Source of the DNA: a virus
Reading direction: 5' to 3' (one strand)
DNA: 62,071 nt
IMG/VR virus record: IMGVR_UViG_3300025000_000102
Location: 1 to 62,071 of that record
The notes beneath the pieces were generated by a model. The model searched no databases. It was given only the letters and a program-made list of their open reading frames with translations, and was not told the origin of the DNA. This document shows, one piece after another, positions 52,877 through 60,773 of this stretch. Numbering within the stretch: position 1 is the stretch's first letter; every line of letters starts with the position of its first letter. The translations under genes were made by a program, and so were the position numbers.

Positions 52877-53231
52877 CGAATTCGAGGAAAAGATTAAATC
52901 CTATTGGACACACACTCCGGCTGTCGTAGTGGTCAAGGAGATCAAACGTAGGACAGAGTTGCCGAAGTGGGAGGATTGCCCTAAGGATCACTTGTATGTT
53001 GGGGTTTCGAGGAGAAAGAACGGAGACAAATTGACGGTGGTTAAACACAAGATGGAAATGATACTTGAGTTAAGGGGAACGGTAGAGGAATTTCCCGCAA
53101 TAGACCATCGTCAGCTTGGAGTCCTGCCTTATTACATTACGATGATCTGTTCGCGGTGTGGAGAGTTTAGCACTCGGATGAACGTTGGGTGTATCTGTCA
53201 GGACTGCACCGAGGAGGCGAAGAAACGATGA
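52869..53231 (+). CDS. Hypothetical protein with zinc pair
   Basis: 120 residues. C-terminal CSRCGE ... CICQDC suggests zinc. ATG 52869 with GGGAGG upstream is chosen over an upstream start. Unrecognised. Confidence 0.6.
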   Translation: MINEFEEKIKSYWTHTPAVVVVKEIKRRTELPKWEDCPKDHLYVGVSRRKNGDKLTVVKHKMEMILELRGTVEEFPAIDHRQLGVLPYYITMICSRCGEFSTRMNVGCICQDCTEEAKKR

Positions 53232-53386
53232 TCGGAAGGAATTGGACTATCAGCTTTAAAAACAAGCAGTTGACCACAACCCAAAACGTCCCCAACTGTA
53301 AATTATGTCCAAACCGTTACAACCATGTGTCCGAATCGCCTTGTGCGAAGTGTAAACCGTTAGGAAAGAGAGTGTGTGTGAAGTGA
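53228..53386 (+). CDS. Small Cys-rich protein
   Basis: 52 residues. CKLCPNRY...CAKCK, zinc-binding likely. ATG overlaps previous stop. RBS GGAGG. Confidence 0.6.
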   Translation: MIGRNWTISFKNKQLTTTQNVPNCKLCPNRYNHVSESPCAKCKPLGKRVCVK

Positions 53387-53988
53387 GTAAGCAAATGAAT
53401 TGCCCGGGATGTAATGAGGTCGTAGATAGGGATAAGCTGTTTATCTCAGCAATGAGTGTGATAACCAAGAATCTATTTTCCGTAACAGACTATCTAAAGA
53501 TCAATGGATTTTTCACCGCACCAGCATCGACTAAATACCACGGTAACTACGCAGGAGGGTTGTTTGATCATTCTTTGGAAACGATGAATCAATTAGTCGA
53601 TCTATCTCTTAGGAATAATCTAAAACGGACTCGACCAGAATCACCATACATCGTTGGAATGTTCCATGATCTGTGTAAGATCGACGCTTATGAGTATGTT
53701 CAATCTCCTGCTCGAGAAGTGACAAGTGGTATTACGATCCAGAAAGATGACGGTCATTGGGATTACAACAACGAATGCTTGATTAAGGGTCACGGTGACA
53801 AGTCGGTTATGATTCTGTCCACGCTCATGCAATTGACCGAGGAGGAAGTGTTGTGTATTCGCTATCACATGGGGGCGTTCGTGGATAAGGATGAGTGGAA
53901 TTACTATACTCGGGCTATCGAAAAGTATCCTAATGTTCTTTGGACGCATCACGCAGACATGATAGCCTCTAGGATTGTTGGAATTTAA
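53383..53988 (+). CDS. HD-domain hydrolase
   Basis: 201 residues. Starts with CPGC; HD motif in MFHDLCKID, plus H at LFDHSLE and a later CIRYHMG, the metal site of HD phosphohydrolases. Likely acts on nucleotides. GTG 53383 overlaps the previous stop. Confidence 0.85.
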   Translation: MSKQMNCPGCNEVVDRDKLFISAMSVITKNLFSVTDYLKINGFFTAPASTKYHGNYAGGLFDHSLETMNQLVDLSLRNNLKRTRPESPYIVGMFHDLCKIDAYEYVQSPAREVTSGITIQKDDGHWDYNNECLIKGHGDKSVMILSTLMQLTEEEVLCIRYHMGAFVDKDEWNYYTRAIEKYPNVLWTHHADMIASRIVGI

Positions 53989-54004
53989 CAGAGGGGGAAT
54001 TAGT

Positions 54005-54457
54005 GTGAGTAAATTACTAAACCGTGTCGATGCAGAACTTAAAATAGCCAAAGAGCTTAATCCGATCATAGCAATGGGGATGTTGGCAGTCAGGAAAATG
54101 ATCATTGAGGAAGGTAATTCCCTCGACGGATATCAACGCGACGCAATGCGAACCGTCAATAAAGACACTGGCACACTGATACGCCTTGGCAACTTCGCGC
54201 TCGGTATCTCGGGTGAAGCAGGAGAGGTTGCCGACTATATTAAGAAGATCCTCTATCACGGCCATCCAATGGACAAGGATAAGCTCTGCAAGGAGTTGGG
54301 AGACGTACTCTGGTACGTTGCAACCTTGGCAGATACGGCTGGGTTGACGCTTGAGGAAGTTGCGAGAGGAAACATTGTGAAGCTGAGGAAGCGCTATCCG
54401 GATGGGTTTAGTCAGGAACGTAGTATTAATCGGGACGATAGCGAGGTGAGCCTATGA
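54005..54457 (+). CDS. MazG-like nucleotide pyrophosphohydrolase
   Basis: 150 residues. EAGEVADYIKK and KELGDVLWYVA give the metal-binding pattern of MazG. Hydrolyses NTPs, may lower ppGpp effects or clean the nucleotide pool. GTG start. Confidence 0.9.
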   Translation: MSKLLNRVDAELKIAKELNPIIAMGMLAVRKMIIEEGNSLDGYQRDAMRTVNKDTGTLIRLGNFALGISGEAGEVADYIKKILYHGHPMDKDKLCKELGDVLWYVATLADTAGLTLEEVARGNIVKLRKRYPDGFSQERSINRDDSEVSL

Positions 54458-54663
54458 GTAAAATCCTAGCCATAAACGGCAAATACTGCACAGCTCAAAG
54501 CGTAGGTATAACACTCGGCAAGCGCAACGACGCGGTAACGGTGGATAAGTCGGGATTAGTGGCAACTCTACGGTTGCTGGCTGACTTGGTAGAGAATGAT
54601 GAGTTCGAGCTTCGTAGAGTTGAGGTTATTAATCAGGAGGTTCTACCCGATGCCACTCTGTAA
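54454..54663 (+). CDS. Hypothetical small protein
   Basis: 69 residues, compact alpha/beta. ATG overlaps MazG stop. Unrecognised. Confidence 0.55.
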   Translation: MSKILAINGKYCTAQSVGITLGKRNDAVTVDKSGLVATLRLLADLVENDEFELRRVEVINQEVLPDATL

Positions 54664-54817
54664 CTGTCGTTCCTGCAAGGGTAAGTCATGTATCTGTAAA
54701 ACTTGCGAGCTCCGTGATAAGTGCCTGTATTACTACACATTGGACTGTCGGTGGGAAGAGACGAGAGGGGGTAGTTGTGATGTTCAGACCGATATACGAG
54801 CCAAGAACGCGGGCTAA
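54650..54817 (+). CDS. Small Cys-rich protein
   Basis: 55 residues. CNCRSCKGKSCICKTC is dense in cysteines, so metal binding. ATG 54650 with AGGAGG upstream. Overlaps both neighbours. Confidence 0.6.
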   Translation: MPLCNCRSCKGKSCICKTCELRDKCLYYYTLDCRWEETRGGSCDVQTDIRAKNAG

Positions 54818-55523
54818 GGAATATGCGGATTTGGCGATTAATATTTACAATTCTTGTAATCATGGTTGTTGGTATTGTTATGCTAAAAAGAACTTCGAAC
54901 GTTGGCATCCGAACGAAACCTTCGGAGAAGACATAAGGCCACGCGAAGGAATTGTCGAAGCAACCAAAAAGCAATTATCCAAAGGCAAATACGCAGGCAA
55001 AACCATTATGCTCTGTTTTACCTGTGATCCTTATCCCCATACGGTCGACACGACAGCCACAAGGGAGGTCATCATGGCTATCAAGGAAGCAGGGGCACAC
55101 GTTCAGATATTAACCAAAGGTGGGGATCGGGCAAGAAGAGATTTTGACTTGCTTGATTCGGGAGATAGTTTTGGGATTACATTCTCTGGTGAGGACGAAC
55201 CATTGGCTGCGCCTCAGATGGAAAGAATACAAACTCTGGCAGATATATCCGAGATTGGCGTAAAAACTTGGGTTAGTTTCGAACCAGTTATAGGAACGGT
55301 AGCGGTAATGGGTGCTATCATGTCTATCCCGGCGGTAGTAAAGCGAGATACTCTTCTTAAAATCGGAAAGCTTAATCACTACAAAAATGAAACTGATTGG
55401 AAGTGGTTCGGGACTGAAGCAGAGCGAATCTGCAAGGAAAAGGGCTGGAATTATTACATCAAAGAGGATTTACGTGCAGAGATGAACTCCCCCTGCCTCA
55501 CTGACGGTGATCCCCATGCCTAA
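54780..55523 (+). CDS. Radical SAM protein
   Basis: 247 residues. CNHGCWYC is the CxxxCxxC iron-sulfur motif. Similar phage proteins resemble spore photoproduct lyase-like DNA repair. Role unknown. ATG 54780 with GAGGGGG upstream. Confidence 0.88.
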   Translation: MFRPIYEPRTRAKEYADLAINIYNSCNHGCWYCYAKKNFERWHPNETFGEDIRPREGIVEATKKQLSKGKYAGKTIMLCFTCDPYPHTVDTTATREVIMAIKEAGAHVQILTKGGDRARRDFDLLDSGDSFGITFSGEDEPLAAPQMERIQTLADISEIGVKTWVSFEPVIGTVAVMGAIMSIPAVVKRDTLLKIGKLNHYKNETDWKWFGTEAERICKEKGWNYYIKEDLRAEMNSPCLTDGDPHA

Positions 55524-55740
55524 GCAACCACCAACCCTCTTTCAACGCATTCGACTCTCCTACTGGTATATCACCGCTAAACAAGGCTTTGGCCTCATCG
55601 AATCCTGTGGAGTTTGTGGTAGCACGAAGATAGCTGAGCGAAACACAAGGAAACGTAATCACACATATCACTCTCGATTTAGGTGTCTGTCATGCGGATC
55701 TACTGCGAGTACTAAGGAGAAATGGAGATCACCACGTTAA
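55516..55740 (+). CDS. Zinc-ribbon protein
   Basis: 74 residues. CGVCGS ... CLSCGS zinc ribbon. ATG 55516, overlaps radical SAM gene. Nucleic-acid binding possible. Confidence 0.65.
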   Translation: MPKQPPTLFQRIRLSYWYITAKQGFGLIESCGVCGSTKIAERNTRKRNHTYHSRFRCLSCGSTASTKEKWRSPR

Positions 55741-55765
55741 ATTATGTCGGGAGGTGAGATAAACT

Positions 55766-56275
55766 ATGTCCTACGAGTATTACATCACACCTCAGGAATA
55801 CGCCACGGCCCAGCAAAACGGCATTAGTTACTCCAGTGTATCTAACCGAGTACGTAACTTAGGGTGGACCGTAGAAAGAGCAATTACTGAACCATATCGG
55901 AAGACCAGGAGTCTTCTGGAGTGGAGAAAGATTGCCGATGCCAACGGGATAGGATACGAGGCATTTAGATCACGACTGCACAGAGGATGGAGTGTGGAGG
56001 ACGCAGCAACGAAGCCCGTATTTGACGTTGCAGTGCAGTGCAGGGAGCTATCTCAAAACCAGAGGAAGTATCAGGGGAAGCACATCGACGAAGCTCTAGA
56101 AAAGATCGGGATAACGTACGCGGTCTTCTCTCGAAGAATGAGAGATGGGTGGAATATGGAATTGGCTCTTAGTACCAAGAGAATGACCAAGTCCGAGGCG
56201 GCAAAGAAGGGACGCAGGGGATCGTATTGGACTCGCGGTCCGAGATTGTTAGGGAAGGAAGGGGTAAGGGTATGA
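55766..56275 (+). CDS. Protein with three NUMOD/HTH-like modules
   Basis: 169 residues built from three repeats: NGISYSSVSNRV..GWTVERA, NGIGYEAFRSRL..GWSVEDA and IGITYAVFSRRM..GWNMELA. Each looks like a DNA-binding NUMOD-type helix module. The same module occurs in the split HNH endonuclease downstream. Probably binds DNA. Confidence 0.75.
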   Translation: MSYEYYITPQEYATAQQNGISYSSVSNRVRNLGWTVERAITEPYRKTRSLLEWRKIADANGIGYEAFRSRLHRGWSVEDAATKPVFDVAVQCRELSQNQRKYQGKHIDEALEKIGITYAVFSRRMRDGWNMELALSTKRMTKSEAAKKGRRGSYWTRGPRLLGKEGVRV

Positions 56276-56373
56276 TGGATATGGAAGTCTGTCCAGAGTG
56301 CGGCAATCAACTACGACATGAGGGCGGCTGCGAGTGGTGCCCGGCGTGTGGGTATTCAGGATGTGACATATAG
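56272..56373 (+). CDS. Tiny zinc-finger peptide
   Basis: 33 residues with CPECG and CPACG pairs. Typical small phage zinc-binding peptide. ATG overlaps previous stop. RBS GGAAGG is present. Confidence 0.75.
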   Translation: MMDMEVCPECGNQLRHEGGCEWCPACGYSGCDI

Positions 56374-56384
56374 ACGTAATTTAA

Positions 56385-56421
56385 AGTTAAAAGGAAGCCC
56401 GCTATTTATTCGTGGGCTTCC
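56385..56421 (-). terminator. Terminator for minus-strand RHH gene
   Basis: GGAAGCCC and GGGCTTCC form an 8-bp perfect stem, followed on the minus strand by TTTT. It also faces the plus-strand operon and may act in both directions. Confidence 0.75.
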
Positions 56422-56566
56422 CATACTTATTCAATATTAATTCAATTGCCTCGTCTAGTAGTTTCGATTGTGGTATCCTAGTTTCTTTTGATAATTTTTT
56501 AAACCTTTCTACCAGTTCGTTATCCACCGAGTTTGTATACCTTTGCCTTTTCTTTAAATCTCCCAT
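56402..56566 (-). CDS. Ribbon-helix-helix regulator (small)
   Basis: 54 residues (MGDLKKRQRYTNSVDNELVERFKKL...). RHH/CopG-type DNA-binding. RBS GAGGTG. Divergent from the HNH gene that was split by the IS element. Probably represses a promoter in the gap. Confidence 0.8.
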   Translation of the reverse strand: MGDLKKRQRYTNSVDNELVERFKKLSKETRIPQSKLLDEAIELILNKYGKPTNK

Positions 56567-56589
56567 GTTATCACCTCAATTTTAGATTA

Positions 56590-56640
56590 TATATTATACT
56601 TAATCTTAGTGCAACTTACGCAAGCTTATGGTATAATATA
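56590..56640. promoter_or_regulatory. Divergent promoters
   Basis: Plus strand: TGGTATAAT extended -10 (56629-56637). Minus strand: TTGCAC, 17 bases, TATAAT. They face in opposite directions and would drive the HNH gene and the RHH gene. The RHH protein may bind here. Confidence 0.7.
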
Positions 56641-56661
56641 CATAAAAGGAGATGTTTGTTT

Positions 56662-56790
56662 GTGGTGGAAGATTTGGTAGGAAAAAGATTTGCGAGACTT
56701 ATAGTTACAAGTAAATCTAGCCGAAAAAAAGGACCGTATTGGAACTGCATTTGTGACTGTGGAAAAGAGAAAGAAGTACTTAATTATTTT
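56662..56790 (+). pseudogene. HNH/NUMOD endonuclease, 5' part (split by ISL3)
   Basis: N-terminal fragment VVEDLVGKRFARLIVTSKSS... CDCGKEKEVLNYF, typical start of AP2/HNH-type phage endonucleases. The reading frame runs into the IS element and stops at 56805. It joins exactly to the fragment at 59738. Confidence 0.9.
56783..56790. repeat. Target duplication ATTATTTT, left copy
   Basis: Eight bases, identical to 59738-59745. ISL3-family elements make 8-bp duplications. The element begins at 56791. Confidence 0.95.
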
Positions 56791-56798
56791 GGCTATTC

Positions 56799-56927
56799 GG
56801 ATTAACGTGTTTAACTGATTAATACTCATAAATGTATACCATAGTTGTAGAACGGATTATCGTGTTGAAACCTTATCAAGTACATCACCCCTTTCATGTG
56901 TTTATAATTCGGATTAGTGTGTTGATG
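56799..56927 (+). repeat. Left-end repeats of the ISL3 element
   Basis: Three spaced copies of GGATTAnCGTGTTnAA at 56799, 56854 and 56911, 55-57 bases apart. Probably transposase-binding sites. Confidence 0.8.
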
Positions 56928-56989
56928 CACCACTTTCATTAGTGGTGTTTTTAATTGAAAAATAAACTTGAAATATCCCCTTTTACCCC

Positions 56990-57018
56990 TTTACATGTAA
57001 TGCAATTTGCAGTACAAT
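56990..57018 (+). promoter_or_regulatory. Promoter of IS passenger operon
   Basis: TTTACA, 17 bases, TACAAT. The spacer contains GTAATGCAATTTGC, which recurs as GTAATGCAATATGC at 58055, near the RHH-like passenger gene. Suggests shared regulation. Confidence 0.75.
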
Positions 57019-57052
57019 AGTATTAGGAGATGAAGTTGAGGGGGAAAACAAA

Positions 57053-57457
57053 ATGAAAAAGCAAACCACGAGAAAATTAGAAGATACGAGTTGGTTAGCC
57101 CAAATCATTCGAGATAAAATGGACGTTGAATTTGAGAAAAACCTTGGGTCTCCTCGTTATCACGCTTTACAAACCTTACACATTATTGTCAACGAAGCAG
57201 ACGATCAAGATAATCCAAACATCTACTACGACACCTACAACCGTAAACGGTCAATTACAATTTGCGAAATACCATCACTTATGAAGCATGGTTATGACTT
57301 TGACACAAACGGAATGCAATGCAAGCTCAGAGGACTTGCGGAGCGTTACACGGACGATGACGGAATGTACATTGTATCAGTACTAACAACCAACGACTTA
57401 AACAGTGCCATGATAAAGGATTTAGAAGAACTGATGTACCAACTCGGAACTCACTAA
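57053..57457 (+). CDS. IS passenger gene 1, hypothetical
   Basis: 134 residues, acidic/basic mix, helical. Not recognised. First of four genes carried by the ISL3 element, under the TTTACA/TACAAT promoter. RBS GAGGGGG. Confidence 0.6.
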   Translation: MKKQTTRKLEDTSWLAQIIRDKMDVEFEKNLGSPRYHALQTLHIIVNEADDQDNPNIYYDTYNRKRSITICEIPSLMKHGYDFDTNGMQCKLRGLAERYTDDDGMYIVSVLTTNDLNSAMIKDLEELMYQLGTH

Positions 57458-57458
57458 G

Positions 57459-57492
57459 CCCAAAAGGCCAGCCGGGAGCCAATACCCGGCAA
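57459..57492 (+). promoter_or_regulatory. Conserved intergenic hairpin, copy B
   Basis: CCAAAAGGCCAGCCGGGAGCC then AATACCCGGCAA. GCCGGG and CCCGGC form a 6-bp perfect stem. One base after the stop of passenger gene 1 and 5-6 bases before an AGGAGG RBS. Confidence 0.85.
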
Positions 57493-57508
57493 TGAGGAGG
57501 GAACGAAG

Positions 57509-57712
57509 ATGGATGAGTTAGATGTTTGCGAGTGTGATATTTGTGGAAGGGTTTGGGATGTACAATTTCTAACCACCTATAGTCAAAAAGATTGGTTCAC
57601 TAATCCCAGGAAACATGGTTCACTTCGAGTGTGTGAGGAATGTGATACCGCCAGTGTAGCAACTGAGGGTGGTTATGAGATCGAGTATGACGGGACTATT
57701 TGGAACCAATAA
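57509..57712 (+). CDS. IS passenger gene 2, Cys-rich
   Basis: 67 residues with CECDICG and a later CEEC, zinc-binding likely. Translated behind hairpin copy B. Unrecognised. Confidence 0.65.
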   Translation: MDELDVCECDICGRVWDVQFLTTYSQKDWFTNPRKHGSLRVCEECDTASVATEGGYEIEYDGTIWNQ

Positions 57713-57747
57713 CCCAAAGGCTAGCCGGGAGCCTCATACCCGGCAAA
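57713..57747 (+). promoter_or_regulatory. Conserved intergenic hairpin, copy C
   Basis: CCCAAAGGCTAGCCGGGAGCC then TCATACCCGGCAAA. Same stem as copies A and B. Follows the stop of passenger gene 2 and precedes AAAGGAG. Confidence 0.85.
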
Positions 57748-57764
57748 TGAAAGGAGTTTTCAAA

Positions 57765-58016
57765 GTGTTTGAAGTATACATAGGTTCACACGACACTATG
57801 GGAAAAATCGCCCAACGTGGGGCTACTGGGCTAAATCGCAAAACCATGAGATACCAAGTCATTGACAAGACCGCGAAATACAGCATCGTTGATACTTGCC
57901 ACAAGGACTGTGTAAGTTACAGTGATTGTCAGGCTAAGGGTCACTCTCCTTGTGCCACCCTTTACAGCGACAAGGACTTAAGGGCAATTGCCAAGGAGAA
58001 GGGGTTAATAATGTAA
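57765..58016 (+). CDS. IS passenger gene 3, hypothetical
   Basis: 83 residues from GTG 57765 (AAAGGAG 9 bases upstream). Has four Cys (CHKDCVSYSDCQAKGHSPC), metal binding possible. Unrecognised. Confidence 0.6.
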   Translation: MFEVYIGSHDTMGKIAQRGATGLNRKTMRYQVIDKTAKYSIVDTCHKDCVSYSDCQAKGHSPCATLYSDKDLRAIAKEKGLIM

Positions 58017-58102
58017 GGCATCCCTAAGGGCTAGTCCCTATTGCCTATTAAGTTGTAATGCAATATGCTATAGAAAAGGCTGGCGCAGGGGAGAGGAACT
58101 AA

Positions 58103-58285
58103 ATGTCATCACCTAACGAAGGTAAGTCCACCATCAATATCCGTTGCACACCAGAGGAGCATGAGACTATCACTAAGAAGGCTAAATCGTACGGCATGAG
58201 TATCAGTGAGTATGTGAGGTTCGTCAGCTTATACGCTAAAATATCAGTAACCGCACACAAGAAGGCATCAGGAGAAACAAGTTAA
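58103..58285 (+). CDS. IS passenger gene 4, MobC/RHH-like
   Basis: 60 residues. INIRCTPEEHETITKKAKSYGMSISEYVR resembles RHH proteins of the MobC/DUF1778 type that bind DNA of mobile elements. Could regulate the passenger operon through the GTAATGCAAT sites. Confidence 0.75.
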   Translation: MSSPNEGKSTINIRCTPEEHETITKKAKSYGMSISEYVRFVSLYAKISVTAHKKASGETS

Positions 58286-58293
58286 TAACAATA

Positions 58294-58310
58294 GGATTAT
58301 CGTGTTGAAG
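58294..58310 (+). repeat. Internal left-end-like repeat before transposase
   Basis: GGATTATCGTGTTGAAG, same core as the IS left end, but lacking the outer GG-TTC part. Located 51 bases before the transposase ATG, so transposase could bind here and autoregulate. Confidence 0.75.
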
Positions 58311-58361
58311 TCCCCTTCTTTTCCGTGGTACAATTAGTCACGTTAGAGGAGGGGCTTTTAC

Positions 58362-59723
58362 ATGAACATACTAAACATCGAAGAATTAACTGTACTAGAG
58401 ATCAAGGAAGATCGTGACTATTTCATAGTGGCGGAGATGGCTTCTCCGCCTTCTTACTGTCCTCACTGTGGCTGTGTGCCCAATCTACAGGGGTTCGGTG
58501 GTAAGACACAACTAATCATGGATACGCCTTCTCATGGTAAGCGTGTAGGTATTTCCTTGCGTCGCAAGCGTTATCGTTGTAAGGAGTGTACTAGGACTTT
58601 CATGGAGCCGTTAAAGTTTGTTGATGAAAGCCGTTCAATGACTAAACGGTTGGTGGAATATATCGAGAAGCAATCCTTAAAGCGTACCTTCACTAGCCTT
58701 AGCGAAGAAATAGGACTTGACGAGAAGACTATCCGCAACGTATTTAAGGACTATGCCAAAGAGCTTGAGAAGCACCTTCACTTCGCCACACCTGTCTGGC
58801 TGGGCATTGACGAAGCCCATCTACTACACAACTTCCGCTGCGTCATATCTAACGTCAAGGATAAGACAATCCTTGAGATGCTAAAGGAACGCAGTAAGCC
58901 AACAGTGATTAGTTACCTTAGCCGTTTGCCGGATAAGGACAGGGTCGAGATAGTGTGTATGGATATGTGGCAACCATACCGGGATGCTGCTAACGCAACA
59001 CTTCCTCATGCCAAGGTAGTGATAGACAAGTTTCATGTGGTTAAAGGAGCCAGCATAGCCCTAGAGGGTATTCGTAAGTCGATACGGCAAGGGCTGACCG
59101 ATAAGCAGCGTAAGACCTTAATGCATGATCGGTTCACTCTCCTTAAACGCAAGTCATCATTAAAACCATTCGAACAAATGAAGTTGGAGTCATGGACAGC
59201 TAACTATCCCGAATTGGGATTGGCATATAAGCTCAAGGAAGACTTCTATGAGATCTTTGACGATAGCAAAGACAGGTATGAAGCGTATGATCGTTACCAG
59301 GCGTGGAAAGGTGAAATGCCATCGTCTATGGTGCCTCATTTTGAGCCTCTAATGACTTCAATGAGGAATTGGGAGCCTGAGATACTTAACTACTTCGAAC
59401 TGCCAAGCAAGCGTGCCACGAACGCTTACACTGAGGCATTAAACGGATTGATCAAGATTGTTAACAGAAATGGTCGTGGGTACTCATTCGATGTCCTTAG
59501 GGCCAAAATACTGTTTACGGAAGGAGTTCAAAAGGTGAAGAGGAATAACTATAAGCACAAGGATACTGATGTTGTTGCTGAGGTTGGCGCCAACATTGCT
59601 GATGGCGACCTAGAGAGTATAGTTCAATACATGTTGGAAAACTTTGATCGGAACCCTGGTGAGACCTTTTCAACACTCACCCAAGATATGACGGATGAAG
59701 AGAAGGAACTGTTTTCAACATGA
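58362..59723 (+). CDS. tnp: ISL3-family transposase
   Basis: 453 residues. N-terminal zinc-finger (CPHCGC...CKECTRTF), then the DDE motif: WLGIDEA (about residue 147), CMDMWQPY (~200) and EALNG (~358). Moves the element by cut and paste. The stop codon lies in the right end repeat. RBS GAGGAGG. Confidence 0.96.
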   Translation: MNILNIEELTVLEIKEDRDYFIVAEMASPPSYCPHCGCVPNLQGFGGKTQLIMDTPSHGKRVGISLRRKRYRCKECTRTFMEPLKFVDESRSMTKRLVEYIEKQSLKRTFTSLSEEIGLDEKTIRNVFKDYAKELEKHLHFATPVWLGIDEAHLLHNFRCVISNVKDKTILEMLKERSKPTVISYLSRLPDKDRVEIVCMDMWQPYRDAANATLPHAKVVIDKFHVVKGASIALEGIRKSIRQGLTDKQRKTLMHDRFTLLKRKSSLKPFEQMKLESWTANYPELGLAYKLKEDFYEIFDDSKDRYEAYDRYQAWKGEMPSSMVPHFEPLMTSMRNWEPEILNYFELPSKRATNAYTEALNGLIKIVNRNGRGYSFDVLRAKILFTEGVQKVKRNNYKHKDTDVVAEVGANIADGDLESIVQYMLENFDRNPGETFSTLTQDMTDEEKELFST

Positions 59724-59737
59724 TAATCCGATTACCC

Positions 59738-59745
59738 ATTATTTT
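59738..59745. repeat. Target duplication ATTATTTT, right copy
   Basis: Exact match to 56783-56790. Marks the right end of the IS insertion. Confidence 0.95.
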
Positions 59746-60363
59746 TTGCATAGCGGAAGAACTAAGAGTTGCGGTTGCTATAATATCGAGCGATTGAAGT
59801 CATACGGGCATTCATGTAAGCAAGATAATCCAAAATCTCATACTAGAATGTATAGCATATGGAATGGCATGAAGGATAGGTGTCTGAATCCTAATAATGA
59901 TAGATACTATGATTATGGGGGTAGAGGGATAACTTTATGCGACAAATGGTTATCATTTGACGGTTTTTACGAGGATATGAAGGAAGGTTACGATGATCTC
60001 CTTACTATCGACAGGATAGAAAACGACAAAGGTTATTCCTTGGATAATTGTAAATGGTCCACGAACGAAGAACAGTCAAACAATAAACGCACTAATCTGA
60101 AATTGACCTTTAACGGAGAAACTAAAACAGCGAAAGAATTTTGCCAAATATTCAATATCAACGAGGATACATTAAGGTCTAGATTAAAGAGAGGGTGGAG
60201 CCTAGAGAGGGCATTAACTTGTAACTCAAAAGTATGTAAATCTCCTCGTGATTTAAGCGAAAAAATTCAATGTGCTTGTGGTTGTGGAGAGGTAATTGGT
60301 AGATTTGATAGGTATGGTAGGGAAAGAAGGTTTATATCTGGTCATAACGGAAGGAAAATGTAG
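59738..60363 (+). pseudogene. HNH/NUMOD endonuclease, 3' part
   Basis: Continues the frame of 56662-56790 as LNYFLHSGRTKSCGC..., then an HNH-type core (GGRGITLCDKWLSFDGFYEDM, LTIDRIENDKGYSLDNCKW), and NUMOD-type helix INEDTLRSRLKRGWSLERA. Without the IS this would be a complete endonuclease of about 250 residues. Confidence 0.88.
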
Positions 60364-60404
60364 ATCAATAATATTCGCCGTGTAAGTGAGGAGGAGGGGT
60401 TAGT

Positions 60405-60773
60405 TTGGATACATCAGAACGAATTTGTGTAGTCGGATCAGGTCAATCATTATCAGATGTGATCAAATATTTAGGCTGCGAACACAACGCGGAGCTAACG
60501 CTTGCCATCGCTAACATCTTGGATCGATCAATATTCAAAGAGATGGCCGATGAATTCATGAAGATGGCCGAGAAGTTTAACTCTTTTCTCGCAGATATGT
60601 TACGAGCTGGATATCCTACTCCCACCAAATGGTACAACCCAATAAACCTACACAACTACCGCAAGATGCACCGCATTACGCCGAGGAGAATTGTTAAGCG
60701 AAGGGATAGGCAGAGTCGAGGGAGTATTTCGTTGTTGAGGGTTGAGCGTGATGACGAGGAGGAGATAGTATGA
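60405..60773 (+). CDS. Hypothetical protein
   Basis: 122 residues, TTG start behind AGGAGGAGGGG. Helical N-terminus and basic C-terminus. Unrecognised. Overlaps the next gene by 4 bases. Confidence 0.6.
   Translation: MDTSERICVVGSGQSLSDVIKYLGCEHNAELTLAIANILDRSIFKEMADEFMKMAEKFNSFLADMLRAGYPTPTKWYNPINLHNYRKMHRITPRRIVKRRDRQSRGSISLLRVERDDEEEIV

Larger units (their letters stand above)
56791..59737 (+). mobile_element. ISL3-family element with four passenger genes
   Basis: 2947 bp. Left end GGCTATTCGGATTAACGTGT and right end (reverse complement) GGGTAATCGGATTATCATGT share most positions. Eight-bp duplication on both sides. Carries four small genes (57053-58285) and transposase (58362-59723). Extra copies of the left-end core, GGATTATCGTGTTGAA, lie at 56854, 56911 (variant) and 58294. 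Deleting it restores the host gene frame. Confidence 0.93.

Noticed and set aside
58294-59737. A short IS with left end at 58294
   Set aside because: The outer bases of the terminal repeat are missing there and no matching 8-bp duplication is present. The true left end is 56791.
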